A stretch of DNA of 64,000 nucleotides from Kribbella italica. GTDB taxonomy: Bacteria > Actinomycetota > Actinomycetes > Propionibacteriales > Kribbellaceae. The notes under the pieces are model-generated. The model did not search any database, was not told the origin of the DNA, and worked only from the letters and a program-made list of their open reading frames with translations. The stretch is from the NCBI RefSeq assembly GCF_014205135.1, contig NZ_JACHMY010000001.1:7998001-8062000 (forward strand). The letters run 5' to 3'. The translations under genes and the position numbers were made by a program. The number at the start of each line of letters is the position of its first letter. Positions within the stretch are counted from its first letter, which is position 1. This document shows positions 8,700-15,996 of the stretch, piece after piece.

Positions 8700-8792
8700 A
8701 TGTACCACCTGATGTGGCCCCTCTGGCTGCTGGCCAGTGTGCTCTACGCCTTCATACTCCGTGACATCGCGATGGAGGTAAGCGGCGAATGA
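8700..8792 (+). CDS. 30-residue membrane microprotein
   Basis: A short frame from ATG 8700 to TGA 8792 encodes a peptide with one hydrophobic helix (MWPLWLLASVLYAFILR) and an acidic tail. A GGGG sequence lies upstream; GTG 8691 would add three residues. Its stop overlaps the start of the next gene in an ATGA junction, which implies translational coupling and supports it being real. No family is recognised. It is divergent from the XRE/TPR regulator, which may control it. Confidence 0.5.
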   Translation: MYHLMWPLWLLASVLYAFILRDIAMEVSGE

Positions 8793-8977
8793 CGACCCTC
8801 GCGGAAGCTCCACTCCCCACCGACCGCTGTGTCCGAGTCTGGTTCGGTGAGCACGTCATCGCGGAGTACACCGATGAGCCAGTGGCTGCGCTGCGGCACC
8901 AGGCCGCAATGACTCGGCGCTTTGCCAGTTTGCGGGTCACCATCGAGCCGGCGGTGTCCGATGCAAAGCTCTCGTGA
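8789..8977 (+). CDS. Small hypothetical protein coupled to the upstream microprotein
   Basis: 62 residues starting at ATG 8789, overlapping the preceding stop by ATGA. The sequence has a strand-rich core (CVRVWFGEHVIAEYTDEPVA), a short helix and LRVTIEP, suggesting a small alpha/beta fold. No known family is recognised. Its position beside a zinc-ribbon XRE regulator resembles actinobacterial loci where regulator and small gene act as a pair, but no function can be assigned. Confidence 0.5.
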   Translation: MTTLAEAPLPTDRCVRVWFGEHVIAEYTDEPVAALRHQAAMTRRFASLRVTIEPAVSDAKLS

Positions 8978-9056
8978 CGGGGCAGTGTCGCCGACCATGG
9001 TGGGATCGGCTCTGGGAGCGCCTGGTCGCCAAGTTCAGGCAGTGGACGGACGAGGG

Positions 9057-9395
9057 GTGTTGAGCGGCGACACCGACTACACGCGTCCACTTCTGCTCGG
9101 GTACATCCTCAAGCATCTACTCATGACCGATGGCGAGCTGGCCGACCTCAAGGACCAGCTGGAAGAGTTCGCCAAGGCCGAGGGCTTCGCGATGGGCACG
9201 ATCTATGTCGACGAGACCGACACGACGCCAGCGGCATTTCAAGCTCTGATCGAGGCAGTCAACCGGTACGAGGTGACGACCGTCGTCCTCCCGAGTCGTT
9301 TGCACTTCGACGCCCTCGCCGTGACCCACGACGTCAGGAACACCTTCGAGCGGGCGACTGGCACACGGGTCGTCATCGCGAGCGACACTCCATGA
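9057..9395 (+). CDS. Degenerate serine-recombinase (resolvase) N-terminal-like protein
   Basis: About 112 residues from GTG 9057 after a GACGAG sequence; TTG 9060 or upstream ATGs are possible. LLGYILKHL, the helix QLEEFAKAEGF, the strand GTIYVDE and the segment FQALIEAVNRYEVTTVVLPS follow the order of the resolvase catalytic fold. However, the YxRVS motif with the catalytic serine is missing and no DNA-binding domain follows. It is therefore unlikely to recombine DNA; it may be a remnant or a repurposed fold. It follows the two microprotein genes in the same direction. Confidence 0.5.
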   Translation: MLSGDTDYTRPLLLGYILKHLLMTDGELADLKDQLEEFAKAEGFAMGTIYVDETDTTPAAFQALIEAVNRYEVTTVVLPSRLHFDALAVTHDVRNTFERATGTRVVIASDTP

Positions 9396-9593
9396 ACTGG
9401 TGGAGCCGGTAGGGAGTCGTCCTCAGCCCTTCGGTGCAATGTGATCGCTGCACACTCACCGGTTCCGCCGCTCCAACCTCCCGCTAGAGGCGTTGACTCG
9501 CCTGGGAGTTGCCGCGCCGTCCTGTCCGGTCGTCGAGTCCCGGGCACGGCGCGGCCTGTCTATCCGCCCCAACTGCCCGAAGCGAGGTAGCAC

Positions 9594-9854
9594 ATGTCTC
9601 AGGTCCAGCAACTCCAGATGCAACTCCACCAAATCGCCAACGAAGCCAAACAGGCCGCCGGTGGGTTGGCCGGATTCAAGCAGCGCTTCGCTCAGAGCAG
9701 CACGCAGGTCGAAGCCCTGATCGCCGGCACCACCACCGGTGTTGACCGCGACATTGCCCAGATCCTCGATACCGCCGGCAAGGCCGTCGACCAAGCCGTC
9801 GAGTCGCTACACATCGCCTCGAACGGCTGTGCCAGCTACGCCAACCAACTCTAG
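9594..9854 (+). CDS. WXG100/ESAT-6-like small protein upstream of the deaminase toxin
   Basis: 86 residues, almost entirely helical (LQMQLHQIANEAKQAAGGLA, a turn near TTTGVDRD, then a second helix), the size and hairpin layout of WXG100-superfamily proteins, although no W-x-G is present at the turn. From memory it resembles DUF6244 proteins that precede SCP1.201-type deaminases in Micromonospora. ATG 9594 follows GCGAGG. It lies 9 bases before the toxin gene and is probably its export partner or chaperone. No ESX secretion genes are in the window. Confidence 0.6.
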   Translation: MSQVQQLQMQLHQIANEAKQAAGGLAGFKQRFAQSSTQVEALIAGTTTGVDRDIAQILDTAGKAVDQAVESLHIASNGCASYANQL

Positions 9855-9863
9855 GCCGCACTC

Positions 9864-10718
9864 GTGCCGTCCGAACTCCAACGAGTAGCCCAAGGACTCG
9901 TTGACAGCCTCAACGAGATCCCCCGCGTCATCGCCGCGCTCGACGCCCGGGTCCGCATCTGCCGCGACCACGCCGCGATAGTGATGCAGCTGTCCGGCGG
10001 CAGCGCGACTATGGTCGCCCAGCAGCTCGACGCCGCCGCCCGGGCCTGTGAAGCTGCCGCGAATTACCTCTCGCAGGCGCCGCCAAAGGCCCATGGCTGG
10101 GCACAGCAGATGGTCGACGGCATCCGCACCACCGGGCCGACCGGCGACGGCACCGCTCGTCGAGCGGATGCGCCGGGCAGCAGCACGCCGCCCACGGATC
10201 GTCGGCCGGACGACGACCAGCCGGAGCCGGAAGGGGGCAAATCGGGTAAGACGGCGGGGGCCGGCGACAAGTTAAGGCGGGAGGATGAAAGGTCGCCACG
10301 CCAAGGCGTCAGGAGCGGCCGAGAAGTAGTAGACAAGCTGCCGAGGCGCGTCGTCGTACAAGGCCAGCGAGTGAAGACCCGTGGCAGGTGGATCGATGGC
10401 GACGGCGGGGAACATGATCTCATCAGCGGCCAGCACGAAGAGGAGTACGGCGAAGCGCAGCGTCACGCCGAGCGTCTCGGACGCGTACGGCGCGGTGCGA
10501 AACTGAGCACGGCCGCTGACGTCGAGCTCAAGTTCGCGATGAAGATGCGACGCGAAGGCATCACCCGAGCAACCATTTACCTGAACAATCGGCCGTGCGT
10601 GAAAGATATGAGCTGCACGACCCTCCTGCCCGAGTTCTTGCCGCCGGGTAGCGAGTTGACGATCTACGGACCAGACGACTACGAGAAGACCTTCCGAGGA
10701 GTTCCGGAGACCCCATGA
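9864..10718 (+). CDS. DddA/SCP1.201-like nucleic-acid deaminase toxin
   Basis: 284 residues from GTG 9864. Residues 1-90 are helical and ESX-substrate-like; 95-165 are a low-complexity Pro/Gly/Asp/Arg linker; about 205-284 are the toxin domain. The latter matches the SCP1.201-like (DddA-type) deaminase order: a VELKFAMKMRREGI helix, ATIYLNN strand, a PC-x5-C pair (C245, C251), LPEFLPPGSELTIY, and a terminal YEKTFRGVP. Family members deaminate cytosine in DNA, and the expected catalytic motif is H-V-E; here it reads D219-V-E221, so the usual zinc-binding histidine is an aspartate. The gene overlaps its Imm1 gene by ATGA, as expected of a toxin-immunity pair. Fold assignment is good; activity is uncertain. 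Confidence 0.75.
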   Translation: MPSELQRVAQGLVDSLNEIPRVIAALDARVRICRDHAAIVMQLSGGSATMVAQQLDAAARACEAAANYLSQAPPKAHGWAQQMVDGIRTTGPTGDGTARRADAPGSSTPPTDRRPDDDQPEPEGGKSGKTAGAGDKLRREDERSPRQGVRSGREVVDKLPRRVVVQGQRVKTRGRWIDGDGGEHDLISGQHEEEYGEAQRHAERLGRVRRGAKLSTAADVELKFAMKMRREGITRATIYLNNRPCVKDMSCTTLLPEFLPPGSELTIYGPDDYEKTFRGVPETP

Positions 10719-11140
10719 CGAAGATCAGGAGCTATTTCACCTTCGCTCACGAAGACGACCCGGTGTGGATCACTACGCCGCAGGATGTCGATCGCCTCAT
10801 CGATGCGCTCCTGCGCGAGCCATTCGAGAACTCGGTTGCCGCGCTGTACGTCGACGGTCGCACCAACGAAAAAGGGTCCACCGACCACGAGCTGCTAGTC
10901 GCCGTGAACGAGCGCGATCAGGTCGGGGGTCTGCGGTATCTCGCAGATACGGGCAGCTTCTACGCCGCCGGCGAGCGCAGTCGCTACGACGAGCTGACGT
11001 ACTACTACATGGGAAGCGAGCGACCATTCCCCAAGGACTCTGAGCTTTCGCTCGACCTGATCCGTCAGGCGGTCAAGGAGTTCCTGACGACCGGCGGTGA
11101 TCGGCCGAGCGACATCGAGTGGAACGAGGCAACCAGCTGA
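10715..11140 (+). CDS. Imm1-family immunity protein cognate to the deaminase toxin
   Basis: 141 residues. ATG 10715 overlaps the toxin stop (ATGA), so the two are translationally coupled. The DHELLVAVNERDQVGGLRYL core and the C-terminal LIRQAVKEFLTTGGDRPSDI-EW are typical of Imm1 proteins, which bind and block deaminase-type polymorphic toxins. Role inferred: self-protection against the upstream deaminase. It is only distantly similar by eye to the lone Imm1 protein at 6244. Confidence 0.75.
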   Translation: MTKIRSYFTFAHEDDPVWITTPQDVDRLIDALLREPFENSVAALYVDGRTNEKGSTDHELLVAVNERDQVGGLRYLADTGSFYAAGERSRYDELTYYYMGSERPFPKDSELSLDLIRQAVKEFLTTGGDRPSDIEWNEATS

Positions 11141-11193
11141 TTGATCCCCTTGTTCCCCGGCCGTCTCGGCTATCTACAGATCGCTCAGCCACT

Positions 11194-11229
11194 CTTGTAG
11201 TCCGCTGTCTCCTTGGCGAAAGCTACAAG
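11194..11229 (+). terminator. Possible terminator of the toxin-immunity operon
   Basis: CTTGTAG (11194-11200) pairs with CTACAAG (11223-11229) around a 22-base loop that can itself pair weakly (CCGC with GCG). It lies 54 bases past the immunity stop codon. The stem is short and has no U-tract, so this is tentative. Confidence 0.3.
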
Positions 11230-11274
11230 CAGCACGTCCGGCTGATCACCTCAGCGAACAGCCGTCTGTGGCCG

Positions 11275-11717
11275 TCCTGGGTTGGGGTGTCTCTGCCGGT
11301 CGTAGTGTGCCGTCGACCAGCCCCGCCGTGGGATGGAACGTCCGGGCGCAGTGGTTGCTGCGCGGCTGGGAGCGGTAGCTCCTTGTCCCCGGGCGCCGGG
11401 GCGCACCTGCCAGGTCACCGTGCGCCCGCCCACCCACTCCGCTGTCCGATGGAACGTCGGGCGCGGTGGTTGGTGCGCGGCTGGGAGCGGCAGCTCCTTG
11501 CCTTCCGGGGGTCGGGGTGTGGACTGCCGATCGCCGCCCAAACCACCCCGCCGCCGGATGGAACGGCGAGCGCGGTGGTTAGTGCGCGGCTGGGAGCGGC
11601 AGCTCCTTGCCTTCCCGGGGTCGGGGTGTGGACTGCCGATCGCCGCCCAAACCACCCCGCCGTCGGTTGGAACGACGAGCGCGGTGGTTGGTGCACGGCT
11701 GAGAGCGGAAGCTCCTT
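11275..11717. repeat. Tandem repeat array, about 109-bp units, filling the gap before sdhB
   Basis: The 581-base gap between the immunity gene and sdhB holds no gene but a tandem array. A partial unit runs 11275-11331, then units at 11332-11447 (116 bp, diverged second half), 11448-11556 (109 bp), 11557-11665 (109 bp) and a partial 11666-11717. The two central units differ at only five positions by eye. Every full unit begins GATGGAACG or GTTGGAACG and contains GCGCGGCTGGGAGCGG followed by AGCTCC; the GGAGC/GCTCC arms form a small hairpin with a four-base loop kept in all copies. The last partial unit stops about 5 bases from the sdhB stop codon, so copies of the hairpin could serve as sdh terminators. 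Confidence 0.85.
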
Positions 11718-11721
11718 TCCC

Positions 11722-12426
11722 TCAGACCCGACGGAAGATCAAAGCTCGTTTGACCTCCTGGATGGCCTTGGTGACCTCGATGCCCCGCGGGCAGGCGTCG
11801 GTGCAGTTGAAGGTGGTGCGGCAGCGCCAGACACCCTCCTTGTCGTTCAGGATCTCCAGGCGCTGCTCGGTGCCCTCGTCGCGGCTGTCGAAGATGAAGC
11901 GGTGCGCGCCGACGATCGCCTGCGGGCCGAAGTACTGGCCGTCGGACCAGAACACCGGGCAGGACGTCGTACAGGCCGCGCAGAGGATGCACTTGGTGGT
12001 GTCGTCGAAGCGCTCCCGGTCGGACTGGGACTGGATCCGCTCGCGGCTCGGCTCGTGCCCGTCGGTGACCAGGAACGGCATCACCGCGCGGTAGGCGTCG
12101 AAGAACGGCTCCATGTCGACGACCAGGTCCTTGAGCACCGGCAGGCCCTTGATGGGCTCGACGGTGATCTCCTTGCCCGGGTTCAGGTCCTTGATCAGCG
12201 TCTTGCAGGCCAGCCGGTTGCGGCCGTTGATCCGCATCGCGTCCGAACCGCAGACGCCGTGCGCGCAGGAGCGGCGGAAGGTGAGGGTGCCGTCCTGCTC
12301 CCACTTGATCTTGTGCAGCGCGTCCAGCACACGGTCGCCCGGCTGCAGGGTGACCGAGTAGGTGATCCACTCGGACTCCTCGGTGACCTCCGGGTTGTAC
12401 CGGAGGATCTTAACCTTGACGTCCAT
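11722..12426 (-). CDS. sdhB: Succinate dehydrogenase iron-sulfur subunit
   Basis: 234 residues, normal length. The N-terminal ferredoxin domain carries SCAHGVCGSDAM for the [2Fe-2S] centre; the C-terminal domain carries CILCAACTTSCP and CRTTFNCTDACPRG for the [4Fe-4S] and [3Fe-4S] centres. It passes electrons from the flavoprotein to the membrane quinone site in complex II of the TCA cycle. Its ATG overlaps the sdhA stop (TGATG). Last gene of sdhCDAB; the repeat array follows directly. Confidence 0.97.
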   Translation of the reverse strand: MDVKVKILRYNPEVTEESEWITYSVTLQPGDRVLDALHKIKWEQDGTLTFRRSCAHGVCGSDAMRINGRNRLACKTLIKDLNPGKEITVEPIKGLPVLKDLVVDMEPFFDAYRAVMPFLVTDGHEPSRERIQSQSDRERFDDTTKCILCAACTTSCPVFWSDGQYFGPQAIVGAHRFIFDSRDEGTEQRLEILNDKEGVWRCRTTFNCTDACPRGIEVTKAIQEVKRALIFRRV

Positions 12427-14168
12427 CAGTACTTGCGCTCCATCGGCTTGTAGCGAGTCTGGACGACCGGCTTGTAGTCCAGCCTGATGTTGATGTTGCC
12501 CTCGGCATCGACCTCGCGGTACGCCATCGTGTGCCGCATGAAGTTCACGTCGTCGCGCTTGTCGTAGTCCTCGCGGAAGTGCCCGCCGCGGGATTCCTTG
12601 CGCTCCAGCGCCGAGACCACGAGCACCTCGGCCAGGTCGATCAGGAAACCGAGCTCGACGGCCTCGAGCAGGTCGGTGTTGAACCGCTTGCCCTTGTCCT
12701 GTACGGCGACGTTCGCGAACCGGGTCTTCAGGCCCTCGATGTCGACCAGCGCCTGCTTCAGCGAACCCTCGGTCCGGTACACCTGCGCGTTGATGTCCAT
12801 CGTGGCCTGCAGGTCGGTCCGGATCGCGGCCACCCGCTCGTCCCCGGTGGCGTTGCGCAGCCCCTCGACCAGGTCGACGACGAAGTCCTCGGGCCGCTCC
12901 GGAAGCTCCTCGAACTCCGCGGTCCCGGCGTACTCCGCGGCCGCGATCCCGGCCCGGCGGCCGAACACGTTGATGTCGAGCAGCGAGTTCGTGCCCAGCC
13001 GGTTGGCGCCGTGCACGGACACGCAGGCGACCTCGCCGGCGGCGTACAGGCCGGGGATCACGTCGTCGTTGTTGGCCAGCGCCTCGCCACGGATGTTGGT
13101 CGGGATGCCGCCCATCGCGTAGTGCGCGGTCGGGAAGACCGGGATCTGCTCGGTGTACGGCTCGACGCCGAGGTAGGTCCGGGCGAACTCGGTGATGTCG
13201 GGCAGCTTCGCGTCGATGTGCGCGGGCTCGAGGTGGGTCAGGTCGAGCATCACGTACGCCTTGTCGGGCCCGCAGCCGCGGCCTTCGCGGACCTCGTTCG
13301 CCATCGCGCGGGCCACCATGTCCCGCGGCGCGAGGTCCTTGACCGTCGGCGCGTACCGCTCCATGAAGCGCTCGTTGTCCGCGTTGCGCAGGATCCCGCC
13401 CTCACCACGGGCCGCCTCCGACAGCAGTACGCCGAGGCCGGCCAGACCGGTCGGGTGGAACTGGAAGAACTCCATGTCCTCCAGCGGCAGGCCCTTGCGC
13501 CACACGATGCCCATGCCGTCACCGGTCAGCGTGTGCGCGTTGGACGTCGTACGGAAGACCTTGCCGAAACCGCCCGAGGCGAACACGATCGACTTGGCGC
13601 TGAAGATGTGCAGCTCACCGGTGTCCAGCTCGTACGCGACCACGCCGGTCGCACGACCGGCGACCATCAGCAGGTCCAGCACGTAGAACTCGTTGAAGAA
13701 CTCGACGTTCTGCTTGATGCACTGCTGGTACAGCGTCTGCAGGATCATGTGGCCGGTACGGTCCGCCGCGAAGCACGAGCGCCGTACGACGGCCTCGCCG
13801 TGGTTGCGGGTGTGGCCACCGAAGAAGCGCTGGTCGATCTTGCCCTCGGCCGTCCGGTTGAACGGCAGGCCCATCTTCTCCAGGTCGAGCACCGCGTCGA
13901 CGGCCTCTCGGCACATCACCTCGGCGGCGTCCTGGTCGACCAGGAAGTCACCGCCCTTGACGGTGTCGAAGGTGTGCCACTCCCAGTTGTCCTCCTCGAC
14001 GTTGGCCAGCGCGGCGCACATGCCGCCCTGGGCCGCGCCGGTGTGCGACCGGGTCGGGTAGAGCTTGGTGAGCACCGCGGTCCGGGTCCGCTTGCTGGAC
14101 TCCAGGGCCGCGCGCATCCCCGCGCCGCCCGCGCCGACGATCACTACGTCGTACTGGTGCCGCTGCAT
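12426..14168 (-). CDS. sdhA: Succinate dehydrogenase flavoprotein subunit
   Basis: 580 residues, full length. VVIVGAGGAGMRAALESSK is the FAD dinucleotide-binding site, TRSHTGAAQGG contains the region of the flavin-linking histidine, and HPTGLAGLG plus the GGHTRNHGEAVVRRS region form the active site. It oxidises succinate to fumarate at the cytoplasmic face of the membrane. The PTRSHTxAAQGGM form is typical of the proteobacterial/actinobacterial SdhA type encoded in sdhCDAB operons. It follows sdhD by 12 bases and overlaps sdhB. Confidence 0.97.
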   Translation of the reverse strand: MQRHQYDVVIVGAGGAGMRAALESSKRTRTAVLTKLYPTRSHTGAAQGGMCAALANVEEDNWEWHTFDTVKGGDFLVDQDAAEVMCREAVDAVLDLEKMGLPFNRTAEGKIDQRFFGGHTRNHGEAVVRRSCFAADRTGHMILQTLYQQCIKQNVEFFNEFYVLDLLMVAGRATGVVAYELDTGELHIFSAKSIVFASGGFGKVFRTTSNAHTLTGDGMGIVWRKGLPLEDMEFFQFHPTGLAGLGVLLSEAARGEGGILRNADNERFMERYAPTVKDLAPRDMVARAMANEVREGRGCGPDKAYVMLDLTHLEPAHIDAKLPDITEFARTYLGVEPYTEQIPVFPTAHYAMGGIPTNIRGEALANNDDVIPGLYAAGEVACVSVHGANRLGTNSLLDINVFGRRAGIAAAEYAGTAEFEELPERPEDFVVDLVEGLRNATGDERVAAIRTDLQATMDINAQVYRTEGSLKQALVDIEGLKTRFANVAVQDKGKRFNTDLLEAVELGFLIDLAEVLVVSALERKESRGGHFREDYDKRDDVNFMRHTMAYREVDAEGNINIRLDYKPVVQTRYKPMERKY

Positions 14169-14180
14169 ATTCAGATGTCC

Positions 14181-14636
14181 TTACTTGCAGACCGTCAGTG
14201 TGCTGTTCGGGTCTAGGCAGGGGTCGAAGGTGAAGATGACCAAGGTTCCGAGCACGACGATCACGATCGAGGCGGTGATCAGCAGGGCCTTCAGCCAGAA
14301 CCTGGTCTGGTCCTTCTCGGCGTAGTCGTTGATGATCGTGCGCATCCCGTTGGTGCCGTGCAGCATTGCCAGCCACAGCATCAGCAGGTCCCAGACCTGC
14401 CACAGCGGGTTGGCCCACTTGCCGGCCACGAACCCGAAGTCCAGCGCGGTGATCCCGCCGCCGAGCATCAGGTTGACGAACAGGTGGCCGAGCACCAGTA
14501 CGACGAGCGCCAGGCCGGACAGCCGCATGAACAGCCAGCCGTACAGCTCGAAGTTGGTCTGGCCGGAGCGGTTGCGGCCGCCGCCCTTGAGCGAACGCGA
14601 CCGGCTCGACGAGCGGGGCTGAGCGATGTCGGTCAT
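14181..14636 (-). CDS. sdhD: Succinate dehydrogenase membrane anchor subunit
   Basis: 151 residues with three predicted transmembrane helices (about 32-55, 72-92, 114-136) after a Ser/Arg-rich N-terminus. LVVLVLGHLFVNLMLGGG places a histidine in the first helix where SdhD proteins contact haem or quinone, and MLHGTNGMRTIINDYAEKD after helix two is the conserved SdhD loop. It anchors SdhAB to the membrane with SdhC. It starts one base after the sdhC stop codon. Confidence 0.92.
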   Translation of the reverse strand: MTDIAQPRSSSRSRSLKGGGRNRSGQTNFELYGWLFMRLSGLALVVLVLGHLFVNLMLGGGITALDFGFVAGKWANPLWQVWDLLMLWLAMLHGTNGMRTIINDYAEKDQTRFWLKALLITASIVIVVLGTLVIFTFDPCLDPNSTLTVCK

Positions 14637-14637
14637 G

Positions 14638-15015
14638 TCAGCCTCCGAAGACGTGCATCAGGTGCCGGATCACGAACGGCACGAACAGCACGACCCAGAC
14701 GACACCGACCCCGATCATCAGCTGCCGCTGGTAGCGCGGGCCCTTGGCCCAGAAGTCCACCAGGATCAGCCGGATGCCGTTGAAGGCGTGGAACAGGATC
14801 GCGGCGACCAGACCGACCTCCATCAGGCCGACGATCGGGTTCTTGTAGGTGCCGATCACCTCGTTGTACGCCTCCGGGGAGACCCGGACCAGCGCGGTGT
14901 CGAGCACGTGCACCAGCAGGAAGAAGAAGATCCCCACGCCGGTGATCCGGTGCGCCACCCACGACCACATGCCCTCGCGGCCCCGGTAAAGCGTGCCTAC
15001 TGGCTTGCCGGCCAC
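14638..15015 (-). CDS. sdhC: Succinate dehydrogenase cytochrome b556 subunit
   Basis: 125 residues from GTG 15015, preceded by GGAGG with 8-base spacing. A longer frame to 15099 exists but its first 28 residues do not resemble SdhC, while VAGKPVGTLYRGREGMWSWV is the normal N-terminus. It has three membrane helices; WVAHRITGVGIFFFLLVHVL carries the conserved S/H-R-x-TG motif and the haem-ligand histidine. First gene of the operon. The promoter should lie between 15016 and the divergent metallo-hydrolase gene. Confidence 0.93.
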   Translation of the reverse strand: MAGKPVGTLYRGREGMWSWVAHRITGVGIFFFLLVHVLDTALVRVSPEAYNEVIGTYKNPIVGLMEVGLVAAILFHAFNGIRLILVDFWAKGPRYQRQLMIGVGVVWVVLFVPFVIRHLMHVFGG

Positions 15016-15180
15016 TGCCGAACCTCCCACGATGCTGGTGTGCTTACATTTGATGCTATTCCCCTGCCTGGACTGTTCCGGACCGCTCAGGTGTGACATC
15101 GGTCGCGCGCAGGTGAGTTCCAGCGGGGTTCAGGATCATTGAACGGGCTGACGAGACCGAACAGTGAGGAGGCGGCAACG

Positions 15181-15996
15181 GTGGGTTTCTGGATCTGTGC
15201 GACCTGCGCGGTCGAGCACAGCGAGCAGGTCGAGGTCTGCGCGATCTGCGCCGACGAGCGGCAGTGGGTGCCGGCCGACGGCCAGCACTGGACCACGCTG
15301 GAGGAGCTGGCCGCGGCCGGCTACACGGTGAAGCTGAAGGAGGTCGAGCCCGGCCTGCACGGGATCACTTCCGAGCCGGGCGCCGGGATCGGGCAGCAGT
15401 CGATGCTCGTGCAGACGCCGGAAGGCAACCTGCTCTGGGACCCGATCGGCTACCTGGACGACGCGGCCGTCGAGGGGGTACGCGCGCTCGGTGAGGTGAA
15501 GGCGATCATCGCCAGCCACCCGCACATGTACGGCGTACAGGTGGAGTGGAGCAAGCGGCTCGGCGACGTACCGGTGTACGTGTCGGAGGCCGACGCCGAG
15601 TGGGTCGCCCGGCAGGACCCGGTGATCCGGACCTGGTCGGGCCAGCTCGACCTGCTGCCGGGGGTCACGCTGATTCAGCCGGGGGGACACTTCCCGGGCA
15701 GTGCGATCGTGCACTGGGCGGAAGGGGCCGACGGCAAGGGTGTGATCCTTGCCGGGGACACCCTTTTCGCGAATCCGGACCGGACGTCGGTGAGCTTCAT
15801 GCGTTCGTACCCGAACCGGATCCCTTTGTCGGGTGCGGTCGTGGACCGGGTCGCGAAGGCGTTGGACGTGTTCGCCTACGACCGCCTGTACGGGAACTTC
15901 GGTGGCGCGATCCCGGTCGACGCCAAGCAGGTCGTCCGGTTCTCCGCGGACCGGCATGCCGCGTGGGCCCGCGGAGACTACGACCACCTGACCTAG
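15181..15996 (+). CDS. MBL-fold metallo-hydrolase with N-terminal zinc ribbon
   Basis: 271 residues from GTG 15181, chosen because a GAGGAGG site lies 11-17 bases upstream and no site precedes the 15139 start. The first 25 residues, WICATCAVEHSEQVEVCAIC, form a four-cysteine ribbon. The rest is a metallo-beta-lactamase fold with SHPHMYG, GGHFPGS and LAGDTLF. The classical H-x-H-x-D-H is reduced to H-P-H-M-Y-G, so one metal site is altered. Substrate unknown; such proteins are often annotated as glyoxylase-like. Divergent from sdhC. Its TAG stop shares the palindrome CTAG with the stop of the convergent glycosyltransferase. Confidence 0.8.
   Translation: MGFWICATCAVEHSEQVEVCAICADERQWVPADGQHWTTLEELAAAGYTVKLKEVEPGLHGITSEPGAGIGQQSMLVQTPEGNLLWDPIGYLDDAAVEGVRALGEVKAIIASHPHMYGVQVEWSKRLGDVPVYVSEADAEWVARQDPVIRTWSGQLDLLPGVTLIQPGGHFPGSAIVHWAEGADGKGVILAGDTLFANPDRTSVSFMRSYPNRIPLSGAVVDRVAKALDVFAYDRLYGNFGGAIPVDAKQVVRFSADRHAAWARGDYDHLT

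Noticed and set aside
9996..10560. Frameshift within the deaminase toxin gene
   Set aside because: The frame is continuous from 9864 to 10718 and the toxin domain is in frame with the helical head; the odd composition at residues 95-165 is a normal linker.
11275..11717. CRISPR array
   Set aside because: Units of about 109 bp abut without unique spacers, and no cas gene is nearby.
11119..12453. 444-codon plus-strand frame through the repeat array into sdhB
   Set aside because: The first part translates noncoding repeats and the rest is antisense to sdhB.
12531..14216. 561-codon open frame on the plus strand across sdhA
   Set aside because: Antisense shadow of sdhA, with no ribosome-binding site or family resemblance.
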